The notes under the pieces are model-generated. The model made no database searches, was not told the DNA's origin, and saw only the letters and a list, made by a program, of their open reading frames with translations. From assembly GCA_964433135.1 (NCBI GenBank), contig CAYSQW010000027.1, positions 1 to 43,244 of the forward strand: a stretch of DNA of 43,244 nucleotides, given 5' to 3'. Positions 1 through 6,858 of this stretch are shown piece after piece. Position 1 is the first letter of the stretch. Each line of letters opens with the position of its first letter. The stretch comes from CAYSQW01 sp964433135 (lineage in GTDB: Bacteria; Acidobacteriota; Aminicenantia; Aminicenantales; Aminicenantaceae). A program made the translations under genes and the position numbers.

Positions 1-221
1 CCAAGGTTATGGGTGGATATGTAGCTTGCCAGGATCTCTCCGACGCCGAAGCTGTCGATGAAATCAACGCTTTCGAAATTCAGCAGGATATTCCGTTGTC
101 CTTTATCCAACTGATCCTTGACGAGTTGGTGCAGCGTGATATCCGTGATATCGGATCGGCGGATTTCTCCCTCAATGTCAAAAATGACAACGCCCTCTTT
201 CGATCTCGAATTTATTATCAT
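1..221 (-). CDS. STAS-domain anti-anti-sigma factor (partial, runs off left edge)
   Basis: Reading the minus strand from the ATG at 221 gives 73 codons open to the window edge. The protein starts MIINSRSKEGVVIFDIEGEI and continues to FIDSFGVGEILASYIS, the core of a SpoIIAA/RsbV-type STAS domain. The Ser of the IDSFG motif is at the position phosphorylated by the partner anti-sigma kinase in that family. The family binds the dephosphorylated form to RsbW-like kinases and so frees a sigma factor or other target. Only about two thirds of the usual 100-110 residues are inside the window. It is transcribed divergently from the metallophosphatase gene. The Shine-Dalgarno is weak. The ORF seen on the opposite strand here has no recognisable content and is treated as a shadow. 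Confidence 0.8.
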   Translation of the reverse strand, partial: MIINSRSKEGVVIFDIEGEIRRSDITDITLHQLVKDQLDKGQRNILLNFESVDFIDSFGVGEILASYISTHNL

Positions 222-282
222 TTATCAGCCTGTTTGAAAAATCTGGTGCTTTCTCTTGTCATGAGAAAAACACCCTATTTAG

Positions 283-311
283 TGTTTATCAAATGAAAAA
301 ATACTTGTCAA
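283..311 (-). promoter_or_regulatory. candidate promoter of the STAS gene
   Basis: On the minus strand a perfect TTGACA (306-311) is followed after 17 nt by TAAACA (283-288), a weak -10. It would give a leader of about 55 nt. That leader contains a 6-bp AAACAC/GTGTTT hairpin followed by T residues, which could act as an attenuator. The -35 and spacing are good and the -10 is poor. Confidence 0.35.
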
Positions 312-336
312 TCCTTTTCCGGCGGTGAGCGGATGC

Positions 337-365
337 TTGCCACATATGCGGAATGGCCCTATAAT
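337..365 (+). promoter_or_regulatory. sigma-70-type promoter of the metallophosphatase gene
   Basis: TTGCCA (337-342), a 17-nt spacer and a perfect TATAAT (360-365). The expected transcript start near 372 lies after the ATGs at 325 and 370, which supports translation from the ATG at 415. The same TTGCCA -35 recurs before the second kinase-like gene and before tRNA-Asn. Confidence 0.65.
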
Positions 366-414
366 AAAAATGCAGGGTGATTGTTGGGGATTGTATAGGG
401 GAAAAAAGAACACG

Positions 415-1542
415 ATGAGAAATCGAACGGGGAATTCAACGAGCGTTGATAAACGATATATCGTGAGGAGATATTTCTTCTGGTTCTTCATTCTGAGCAT
501 CTTGCCTCTTTTGGGTTTGGCGGTATCTCCCGACAGTCCCAAGCAGGAGATCATTCCATGCAGATGGCAGGGTGTCGGAAAAATCGTTGCCGTGGCGGAT
601 ATCCATGGAGATTACAACCATTTTGTCGAGATCCTTAGGGGAACGGAATTGATCGACGCCGATATGAGCTGGATAGGCGGTAAGACTCATCTTGTCCAGA
701 TGGGCGATGTCGTGGATCGTGGGCCGGATGCAAAAAAAGTTTTCGATCTGCTCATGAAATTGGAAGTGGAAGCGGAGAGGGATGGAGGTCGTGTTCACCA
801 ACTGATCGGCAATCATGAAGAATCCAATATCATTGGGATCGCTTTTTCCCAAGTCGGATTTATTTCGGTTGAACAGTTTCTGTCGTTCTTGCCCGAGGGG
901 TATGTAAAAAAACGGGAAAAAAAGATCAGGACGCAGTACGGGGCTTCCAATTCTCCAGATGAGACTGAGTTGGAGAGGGTGTTAGCCGACTTCTGGGGTC
1001 GGGTTATGAAACATGAGGAAAAGGCACAGCGTCTCTATATCGATACATTCAATACAAATTATGGTGATTGGTTGCTGACCAAGAATGCCGTGGTCCAAAT
1101 CAACGATATTATTTTTGTTCATGGGGGTCTCAGCGTCGAGTATTCCTCCTGGGAAATAGAGGACATCAACCGTTTGCTGCGCAAGGAATTGACCACGGTC
1201 AGAAATCTTCTCAGACATTCTTCTCTTCAGGAAATACCGTTTGTCCCCGAGATGATCTATAACAATCAGGGGCCTTTATGGTATCGCGGACTGGCGATTA
1301 ATGACGAAAAGGATTTTAAGGAGGAAGTTGATTTGATCCTATCGAATCTTAAATCGAATATTATCGTGGTGGGACATACCGTGCAGGCGGGCCCTATAAA
1401 TAAACCGAAAGATTTATCCCGGTTTGACGGGCGGGTTTGGACGATTGACACAGGAATATCCGATTTCTACGGCGGCAAGCAGACGGCTCTTATCATAGAT
1501 GAAGGAAAATTCAATATTTGGGGGATATCCGATGCGAGATAG
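415..1542 (+). CDS. exported PPP-type metallophosphoesterase (calcineurin-like)
   Basis: 375 aa. The PPP-family metal and phosphate motifs are present in order: ADIHGDY (about residue 60), GDVVDRG (about 97-103), GNHEE (about 132-136), FVHGGLS (about 236) and VVGHT (about 320). These are typical of Ser/Thr/Tyr protein phosphatases and related bacterial phosphoesterases. An N-terminal basic stretch and a hydrophobic segment (about residues 22-38, FFWFFILSILPLLGLAVS) indicate a signal peptide or N-terminal anchor, so the catalytic domain should be outside the cytoplasm. I chose the ATG at 415 because it has AGGGGA upstream and lies downstream of a good promoter. An in-frame ATG at 325 precedes the likely transcript start. 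The gene's end overlaps the next gene (ATGCGAGATAG), implying co-translation with an exported kinase-like protein. Substrate unknown: protein, nucleotide or lipid-linked phosphate are all possible. Confidence 0.85.
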   Translation: MRNRTGNSTSVDKRYIVRRYFFWFFILSILPLLGLAVSPDSPKQEIIPCRWQGVGKIVAVADIHGDYNHFVEILRGTELIDADMSWIGGKTHLVQMGDVVDRGPDAKKVFDLLMKLEVEAERDGGRVHQLIGNHEESNIIGIAFSQVGFISVEQFLSFLPEGYVKKREKKIRTQYGASNSPDETELERVLADFWGRVMKHEEKAQRLYIDTFNTNYGDWLLTKNAVVQINDIIFVHGGLSVEYSSWEIEDINRLLRKELTTVRNLLRHSSLQEIPFVPEMIYNNQGPLWYRGLAINDEKDFKEEVDLILSNLKSNIIVVGHTVQAGPINKPKDLSRFDGRVWTIDTGISDFYGGKQTALIIDEGKFNIWGISDAR

Positions 1543-2332
1543 ACGTAACATATTGATATTGGGCATCGCATTGGGGCTTTTGACTATCGGGAATACCGCC
1601 GACATTAGTGAAATCGGGCAGCACGAATGGGAGCGGGAGGAAATGGAAGTGTTTTTGAAAACGGCCCATATCATCAGCATTGACAAAGATCAAGAAGCGG
1701 GGCGTACGTCTCCCTGGGAGATTATGCTGCAGGTCGATGATAAAACGGAAAAGGGTTTTTTCAAACATGTCGACCGCCGGCGTCCCGGCTTTCTTGCTGA
1801 CAGCTATATCTACGAACTCGCCGCATACGAACTGGATCGCATGCTCGACGCCAATATGGTTCCACCGGTCGTTAACCGCCAGGTCGAGAGTATTGACGGT
1901 TCGCTGCAGTTGTTCGTCGCGGGCTGCATGCGGGAAAGCGATCGTTCTCGAAGAAGTCTTTCTCCTCCGGACGAGGTTCAATTCGAAGACATGAAAAAGG
2001 AAATCTCCATATTCGAACATTTAACGTACTGCGTTCCTAATGACCCTGACGACGTTTTGATTCAGAAGGAATGCTGGAAAATCTGGAGAGTGGATTTTTC
2101 ACAAGCGTTTGTACCGGAACACAACCTGATTCCCGACCTTCCTGTTTTGCGCTGTTCCCGAAAGCTTTGGAGGAACCTTAAGGCATTGGATGAAAGCGAG
2201 GTAAGGTCGCGGCTGGCGGTTTTCCTCAATCCTCGGGAGATTGAGGCCGTTCTGGACCGGCGGCTTCGACTTATCGAGAAGATCCAAGCGATTATCGAGC
2301 AAAAAGGTGAAGACGCCGTGCTGTTCATGTGA
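1532..2332 (+). CDS. exported PI3K/HipA-like kinase homologue A, degenerate catalytic loop
   Basis: 266 aa, first of three paralogues here. It shares with the other two a YELAAYELDRML segment, the VPPVV/IPPTV element, the SLQLFVA/SVQLWVD strand, and a C-terminal REIEAVLDRR helix. This pattern resembles the SCO1664-like branch of PI3/4-kinase-fold proteins. The catalytic loop, DRHAGN in paralogue C, is here NDPDDV (about 169-174): the Asp may be kept but the His and the metal-binding Asn are gone. The second metal motif is VDFSQAF (Asp about 187). It is probably a weak kinase or a pseudokinase. The N-terminus RRNILILGIALGLLTIG is a signal peptide. I chose the ATG at 1532, overlapping the phosphatase stop codon, over an upstream ATG at 1499 that would put charged residues before the signal peptide. 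Function is inferred from fold motifs only. Confidence 0.7.
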   Translation: MRDRRNILILGIALGLLTIGNTADISEIGQHEWEREEMEVFLKTAHIISIDKDQEAGRTSPWEIMLQVDDKTEKGFFKHVDRRRPGFLADSYIYELAAYELDRMLDANMVPPVVNRQVESIDGSLQLFVAGCMRESDRSRRSLSPPDEVQFEDMKKEISIFEHLTYCVPNDPDDVLIQKECWKIWRVDFSQAFVPEHNLIPDLPVLRCSRKLWRNLKALDESEVRSRLAVFLNPREIEAVLDRRLRLIEKIQAIIEQKGEDAVLFM

Positions 2333-2448
2333 CGGCGAAGTGCAACTGACAGCATCAAAAATCAGCTGGGACTGATCGTCTGAGCAAAACAAAAAATCCC
2401 ATTTATTGTGCACTTTCCCGTAAATGTTTCAAAATGAATTTATAATTG

Positions 2449-2465
2449 AATTGACGGTGTCAATT
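2449..2465. repeat. 17-bp perfect palindrome
   Basis: AATTGAC, three central bases GGT, then GTCAATT. It has no T-tract, so it is more like an operator than a terminator. It lies 116 nt after kinase-like gene A and about 550 nt before the translocase start. Confidence 0.5.
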
Positions 2466-2739
2466 TCCACAGGGATATTCACAGAAAAGGTGGAAATATC
2501 GGCCTGAATGAGCCATGGAAATGGCTGATGAGATAGACAAAAATCTTCTGTTGGAATAAAGGCAATATATATCATCAGCCCTTTCCACCCTCCGGGCGAA
2601 GCAATCTCACCATGTCGACTTCGTCGTGGTCCTTTCGCGGTCGTGAACTACAGCTTCAAGAACCACATCCTTGACGCCACGGCAACATTGCTCCGTGGCT
2701 CATCCAGGCTGGTGCAGTGTCAATGGAAATGCTTTTTCC

Positions 2740-2765
2740 TTAATACGAGGGCGGGGCGGGTCGGC
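2740..2765 (+). repeat. GC-rich direct repeat, copy 1
   Basis: TTAATAC followed by G-runs and GGGTCGGC. It matches copy 2 (2866-2890) with the same order of elements and a few substitutions or indels. The unit is not recognisable as a known IS end. Confidence 0.5.
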
Positions 2766-2865
2766 CCCATATGGCACTCCTCCTCTCACACGCCATTGAT
2801 AATGAGAGCTTGGAGTTGTTTTATAAACGCCATTCCTTTATTAAGGGATTTAGCCTAAAAATACA

Positions 2866-2890
2866 TTAATACTAGGGTGGGTGGGTCGGC
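2866..2890 (+). repeat. GC-rich direct repeat, copy 2
   Basis: TTAATAC followed by GGGTGGGTGGGTCGGC, the second copy of the unit at 2740-2765. The run of G-triplets continues to about 2900 (GGTGGGCGGG) and could form a G-quadruplex on the plus strand. It lies about 115-150 nt before the translocase start. Confidence 0.5.
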
Positions 2891-3013
2891 GGTGGGCGGG
2901 TCCGGCCACCAATCGGGCAAGCTGTTCTCACCATGGCGGCGGCGGGAAAGAGTCATTTGACTTTTGAATGGGATTGTGCAAGATTTCCAACATACATGCG
3001 GGAAAGAAGGTCC

Positions 3014-4387
3014 ATGTCTGCTAATGATATAAAGAATCAAAAAAGCATACTTCAACCTGATTTGGGACCCGCACAGAAGATCATGCGTATGTTCACCGTG
3101 GTTTATCGCGGTGAAGGGATCACCCTGTTTCTGTTGACAATGAATATATTTCTTGTGCTGACGGCTTATTCCATTATCAAGCCGGTCAGGGAAGCATTGA
3201 TCCTGGCTGGAAAAGGAGCGGAGTGGAAGAGCTATCTAGCCGGTGCGCAGGCGATCCTCATGATATTTGTGGTCAAGGGATTCAGTTCCCTGGCATCCAA
3301 GGTCCCTCGTCAAAAATTGATCAGCTGGGTGACGCTTTTCTTTATATCTAATCTGGGGATTTTCTACATCCTATCGATGATGAACGTGAGCTTGGGGACG
3401 ATGGGAATATTATTTTATGTTTGGATGGGGATCTTCAACATGATGGTGATCGCGCAGTTCTGGGCGTTTGCCAATGACCTTTACTCGCATGAAACCGGCA
3501 AGCGGTTGTTTCCGATCGTGATGTTCGGATCCAATCTTGGTGCTTTTTTTGGCGCCAAGCTTGCCGGATGGTTGGTCAGGCCCATCGGGCTTTATCAAAT
3601 GATGCTTGTCAGCGGTGTTATTCTCGGAATATGCATTGTTCTGACCTTGGTCGTCCACCGGCGTGAAGCCGCCGATAATACCAGTCTGAGCGAAGAAGCG
3701 CAGAAAAAAAAAGCGAACCAACCTTTAGCCAAAGGTGGAGGATTCCAACTGGTGTTCCGGAGTCGCTACCTCCTTTATATCGCTTTTTTGATTATGCTGT
3801 TGAATCTGGTCAATACGACCGGGGAATATATCCTGGGCAAGGTTTTCACCAACGCCGCATCCGCAGTGTTACAGGCAGGGACGGCGGGGGGAATGGATAT
3901 GGGGCAGCTGATCGGAAAGCTGTATGCGGATTTCCACTCAATCGTCAATATCATGGCGATGGCGATCCAGCTGTTCCTCGTGTCACGTATATTTAAATGG
4001 GTGGGGGTGCGTGGAGCTCTTTTTATTTTGCCGCTGATCGCTTTCGGGGGTAACCTTCTGGTCGGTTTCGGAGCGGCCTTGACCGTTGTCCAATGGTCGA
4101 AAACCCTGGAGAACAGCACTGATTATTCTTTGATGAACACCGTGCGTCACGCCTTATTTCTGGTGACGTCCCGTGAAGTCAAATATAAGGCGAAGGCGGC
4201 GATAGATACATTTTTTGTCAGAGCCGGGGATGTCTTTTCCGCCCTTTTGGTATTTTTCGGGACGACTTATTTGGCGTTTAATGTGGAACGTTTTGCCGTA
4301 TTCAATGTGGCGGTGGCCGTGATTTGGCTGTTTCTCTGCGCCTTGATCATTCGTGAACACAAAAAAATGGAATCGGGAAAAACCTGA
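3014..4387 (+). CDS. ATP/ADP (NTP/NDP) translocase, Tlc/Npt family
   Basis: 457 aa polytopic membrane protein with about 11-12 hydrophobic segments. Hallmarks of the AAA family (TC 2.A.12) are visible: YSIIKPVREALIL near the start, then AQFWAFANDLYSHETGKRLF and GSNLGAFFGAKLAG in the first half. The second half has HALFLVTSREVKYKAKAAID, the counterpart of the conserved family segment containing KxKAKAxID. Family members exchange ATP for ADP or other nucleotides across the inner membrane; they are best known in Chlamydiae, Rickettsiae and plastids but also occur in free-living bacteria. I chose the ATG at 3014, just after AAGAAGG; the longer reading from 2933 lacks a ribosome site. It lies between genes for exported kinase-like proteins, which suggests, by inference, a role in supplying nucleotide outside the cytoplasm. 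Import from neighbouring cells is the alternative. Confidence 0.88.
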   Translation: MSANDIKNQKSILQPDLGPAQKIMRMFTVVYRGEGITLFLLTMNIFLVLTAYSIIKPVREALILAGKGAEWKSYLAGAQAILMIFVVKGFSSLASKVPRQKLISWVTLFFISNLGIFYILSMMNVSLGTMGILFYVWMGIFNMMVIAQFWAFANDLYSHETGKRLFPIVMFGSNLGAFFGAKLAGWLVRPIGLYQMMLVSGVILGICIVLTLVVHRREAADNTSLSEEAQKKKANQPLAKGGGFQLVFRSRYLLYIAFLIMLLNLVNTTGEYILGKVFTNAASAVLQAGTAGGMDMGQLIGKLYADFHSIVNIMAMAIQLFLVSRIFKWVGVRGALFILPLIAFGGNLLVGFGAALTVVQWSKTLENSTDYSLMNTVRHALFLVTSREVKYKAKAAIDTFFVRAGDVFSALLVFFGTTYLAFNVERFAVFNVAVAVIWLFLCALIIREHKKMESGKT

Positions 4388-4440
4388 CGGGAAGTGATGA
4401 GGGCGCTTTATTGAAGTCATGAAAAAGCCGGGGAACCGGA

Positions 4441-4469
4441 TTGCCAAAATATGATAATCTCGCTATTAT
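4441..4469 (+). promoter_or_regulatory. promoter of kinase-like genes B and C
   Basis: TTGCCA (4441-4446), 17-nt spacer, TATTAT (4464-4469). The start point would be near 4476, only about 14 nt before the ATG at 4490. The translocase stop codon is 54 nt upstream, so B-C can be transcribed separately from the translocase. Confidence 0.55.
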
Positions 4470-4489
4470 TGAATCGAAGAGAGAATAGA

Positions 4490-5311
4490 ATGAGAAGTCG
4501 ATTATTTATGTTTTGGATGGCGGTTTTTATATTGTTGATATCCCCATTGGCGGCTCAGTTTACTCCGGAAGAGATCATGAGACGACCGGAGCAGGAGCGA
4601 TTGTTGTTGAAAGCCGAAATCGTCAATTACGAAAAAATCGGTGAAGGTATCACCAAACCCTTCAAATTATACCTCAAACAGGATGAAGCTCACCTGAGCG
4701 CGTGTTGGAAAAATCCTACGGGTCGTCCCAAAGGCTATCTGGAAGGATGGCGGTATGAGATCGCGGCTTACAGATTGGACAAACTTATCCATCTCAATAT
4801 GATTCCGCCTACGGTCTTACGTGAGCATCGTGGAAAAGAGGGATCCTTGCAGCTTTGGGTGGATGTTATGATGAGCGATCTGGACCGAATGGAGCAGGGG
4901 ATTAAAATCCCTCCGGATAAGCTGGTTCATTGGAACAGGATGAAATATCTTACCCGTGCCTTCGATGGACTGATTGCAAACGAGGACCGGACCCAGCAAA
5001 ATCTGCTTTATACTGAGGACTGGCGTATGATCCTGATCGACCATTCCCGCTCTTTCCGCTCCAGCCGGGAGTTCCGCAAGCGTCTCTTGACAGGTATGCA
5101 TAACGAAGGACGTCCGAAGCCTTTCAGACAGCTTCCTCGTTGGTTTATTGAAAATATAAAAAAACTGGATTACACGGGGATCCAGGACGTCGTAGGACCG
5201 TTCCTGAAGAAAAAAGAAATTGAAGCCGTGCTCAAGCGGCGGGATCTGATTCTGCAGGAAGTTGACGAAATGGTTCGAAAAACCGGTGAATCAAACGTTA
5301 TTTATGAATAA
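4490..5311 (+). CDS. exported PI3K/HipA-like kinase homologue B
   Basis: 273 aa, closely related to gene C immediately downstream and more distantly to gene A. The signal peptide is LFMFWMAVFILLISPLAA followed by QF, a probable signal peptidase I site with Gln at +1. Shared family elements are YEIAAYRLDKLI, MIPPTVLR, GSLQLWVDV, FDGLIANEDR and MILIDHSRSFR. The catalytic loop reads EDRTQQN (Asp about 166), so Asp and Asn are present but the usual His is Thr. The metal-binding IDHS Asp is at about 183. Activity is therefore plausible but not assured. I chose the ATG at 4490 because AGAGAG lies upstream and the upstream alternative (4451) falls before the promoter. The function, an extracytoplasmic kinase of proteins, lipids or sugars, is inferred from motifs. 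Confidence 0.75.
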   Translation: MRSRLFMFWMAVFILLISPLAAQFTPEEIMRRPEQERLLLKAEIVNYEKIGEGITKPFKLYLKQDEAHLSACWKNPTGRPKGYLEGWRYEIAAYRLDKLIHLNMIPPTVLREHRGKEGSLQLWVDVMMSDLDRMEQGIKIPPDKLVHWNRMKYLTRAFDGLIANEDRTQQNLLYTEDWRMILIDHSRSFRSSREFRKRLLTGMHNEGRPKPFRQLPRWFIENIKKLDYTGIQDVVGPFLKKKEIEAVLKRRDLILQEVDEMVRKTGESNVIYE

Positions 5312-5357
5312 ATTTGAGGGCTTTACCGAGGATAGGGGGGCCTTGCGAGGAGGGGAG

Positions 5358-6185
5358 ATGGAAAGAAAGGGGATGCTTTTTTTATTGGCGGGATGGATAC
5401 TGCTATGCGTTTTTCCTGTCAGCGCTCAATTCAAGCCGGAGGAAGTAGAGGAATGGGCTCGATGGGAGGAATTTCTTAGATCCGCAGATATCGTGCATGA
5501 AGAACAGATGGGAGGAAGTCAGGCCGTAACCAATCCCTGGAAGCTGACGTTGGAAAAGGACGGAATCACCAACTTCGCGTTATGGAAAAATCCGGAAGGG
5601 ATGAAGAAAGGGTTTATTGAAGGCTGGAAATGGGAAATTGCGGCTTATCTTTTAGATCGACACCTCGGTTTGAATATGATTCCTCCCACGGTTGAACGCA
5701 GGTTTAAGGGAAGCCGGGGGTCGGTTCAGCTCTGGGTGGATATCAAGCTGAGCCTGAAGGAAAAAAACAAAAAGAAAATCAAAACGCCTTCGCATAAGGT
5801 TTTTTACTGGAACCGTGCATTGTATCTCCAGCGTGCCTTCGATAACTTGATCGCAAATGAGGACCGGCATGCCGGGAATATTCAGATAACCGAGGACTGG
5901 AGGGTCATCCTCATCGATCATTCCCGGAGTTTTCGTACGTCCAGAAAATTTACAAAGAAGCTTATCTATGACGCCAAGTTCAGGGAAGGACCGCGGGAGA
6001 TGAAAGAGCTGCCGCGCGCGTTTGTGGATAAGATCAAGGAATTGACGGCGGATTCCATTCGAGAAATTGTAGGGGAATATCTTACGGATGCTGAAATCGA
6101 GGCTGTGCTAATCCGGCGTGACCTGATTGTCAAGGAAATCAACCGGCGTATCCGGGAGTTCGGTGAAGAAAAAGTTTTATATTGA
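5358..6185 (+). CDS. exported PI3K/HipA-like kinase homologue C, intact catalytic motifs
   Basis: 275 aa, the best preserved of the three paralogues. The signal peptide MLFLLAGWILLCVFPVSA is followed by QF, again Gln at +1. The fold markers are WEIAAYLLDRHLGLN, MIPPTVERR and GSVQLWVDIK, resembling the SCO1664-like group. The catalytic loop is NEDRHAGN (Asp about 169, Asn about 174) and the metal motif is LIDHSRSF (Asp about 186): the DRHxxN plus I-D pair seen in PI3/4-kinases, HipA and related atypical kinases. I chose the ATG at 5358 because of the strong GGAGGGGAG just before it; the upstream ATG (5262) lies within gene B. The gene ends 16 nt from the convergent RsbW-like gene. Partner phosphatase and ATP/ADP exchanger are in the same block. 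Substrate unknown. Confidence 0.78.
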   Translation: MERKGMLFLLAGWILLCVFPVSAQFKPEEVEEWARWEEFLRSADIVHEEQMGGSQAVTNPWKLTLEKDGITNFALWKNPEGMKKGFIEGWKWEIAAYLLDRHLGLNMIPPTVERRFKGSRGSVQLWVDIKLSLKEKNKKKIKTPSHKVFYWNRALYLQRAFDNLIANEDRHAGNIQITEDWRVILIDHSRSFRTSRKFTKKLIYDAKFREGPREMKELPRAFVDKIKELTADSIREIVGEYLTDAEIEAVLIRRDLIVKEINRRIREFGEEKVLY

Positions 6186-6201
6186 AATTCAGGTGGCGGG
6201 A

Positions 6202-6603
6202 TTAGTATTTTTTTTTGAGGGTAAGAATGTTTTGACCGCCTTCGCGGCGATACTCGATTCCATCCATAAGTTTTCGCGTTAAAAAAATTCCCAGGCCTCC
6301 TTTCCTGCCGCTCTGCATGATATTTTCCAGATCGGGTGTCTTCGCTTCGCGAGGATCGAAAGCGAGTCCTCCATCCATTATCTCAAGATGGATTTCTCGG
6401 TCATGACGCCAGATTTTCAGTGAAATATCTCCATCAGTATGGGGATAGGCATAGCGAATGATATTGATGCAGATTTCCAGGAGGGAAAGTTCGATGACGT
6501 AATAGTCCTCATCTGAAATATCGACGCCTTGGAAATTTATCTTTAGAAAAGCGCGGATCTTGTCAATTTCGGAGAGATTGCTGGAAACCGTAAGTGATTT
6601 CAT
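6202..6603 (-). CDS. RsbW/SpoIIAB-like anti-sigma serine kinase
   Basis: 133 aa HATPase_c_2 protein. The N box is ELSLLEICINIIRYAY (about 48-63), G1 is DGGLAFDP (about 98-105) and G2 is GGLGIFLTRKL. This is the GHKL ATP-binding fold of anti-sigma kinases that phosphorylate STAS partners and bind sigma factors. Asn and Glu residues sit in the N box, so ATP binding should be intact. A STAS gene sits at the left edge, and a PP2C phosphatase with a second RsbW-like kinase lies at 28.7-30.3 kb. It is convergent with the kinase-like block and divergent from metK. A weak promoter (TTGAAT, 17 nt, TAAAAA) is visible at 6625-6653 on the minus strand. Confidence 0.85.
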   Translation of the reverse strand: MKSLTVSSNLSEIDKIRAFLKINFQGVDISDEDYYVIELSLLEICINIIRYAYPHTDGDISLKIWRHDREIHLEIMDGGLAFDPREAKTPDLENIMQSGRKGGLGIFLTRKLMDGIEYRREGGQNILTLKKKY

Positions 6604-6778
6604 GATGATTTCGTAATCAGTGCTTTTTTACCATGAATATGCCCCGAATTCAACCGTTTCATAAAGGGAATCCATTCAGCTCGGGAATAAATCGATCGGC
6701 TTGATTGAAAGCAGAGAAAGCATACATTGAGAATTCGATGATATATTCAAGAAATCGTTTCCGGGAATATAATCGGCA

Positions 6779-6807
6779 TTGTAAATCATTTCCTTTTATG
6801 GTATTTT
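6779..6807 (+). promoter_or_regulatory. candidate promoter of metK
   Basis: TTGTAA (6779-6784), 17-nt spacer, TATTTT (6802-6807). The leader also has a 6-bp stem GGCGGA/TCCGTC (6826-6831 with 6840-6845) ending just before the AGGAGG ribosome site, which could limit access to it. I looked for SAM riboswitch cores in this leader and saw none. Confidence 0.35.
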
Positions 6808-6858
6808 CTCAAATTAATTATTGAAGGCGGAGTGTGCTGTCCGTCCAGGAGGTTTTCC

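Larger units (their letters stand above)
2333..3013. other. long gene-free gap with repeats and palindromes
   Basis: About 680 nt with no convincing gene on either strand; the short ORFs inside have no family features. Contents: a 17-bp palindrome AATTGAC-GGT-GTCAATT (2449-2465); an inverted TTTCCAC/GTGGAAA pair close by; a hairpin AGCCAT-GGAA-ATGGCT near 2510; a CGAAGCAATCTC motif (2597-2608) typical of dispersed REP-like intergenic palindromes; and two copies of a GC-rich unit (2740-2765, 2866-2890). ATGGTGAGA with a downstream GCCCG and GGTGG also occurs twice on the minus strand. I read it as accumulated intergenic repeats plus the control region of the translocase gene. Confidence 0.6.

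Noticed and set aside
9..296. Plus-strand ORF at the left edge
   Set aside because: The minus strand over the same bases encodes a clear STAS domain; the plus frame has no family features.
2463..2490. DnaA-box-like TTTCCACA and ATATTCACA suggesting an origin
   Set aside because: Only two imperfect boxes, no AT-rich unwinding region and no dnaA or dnaN nearby.
2643..2858. Small ORF in the repeat-rich gap
   Set aside because: No ribosome site and no recognisable motif; it spans one of the GC-rich repeat units.
2933..3013. Longer N-terminus for the ATP/ADP translocase
   Set aside because: It starts without a ribosome site and adds sequence absent from the family; AAGAAGG supports 3014.
6604..6858. 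SAM riboswitch before metK
   Set aside because: No SAM-I, SAM-II or SAM-III core elements could be recognised; only a short 6-bp stem by the ribosome site.
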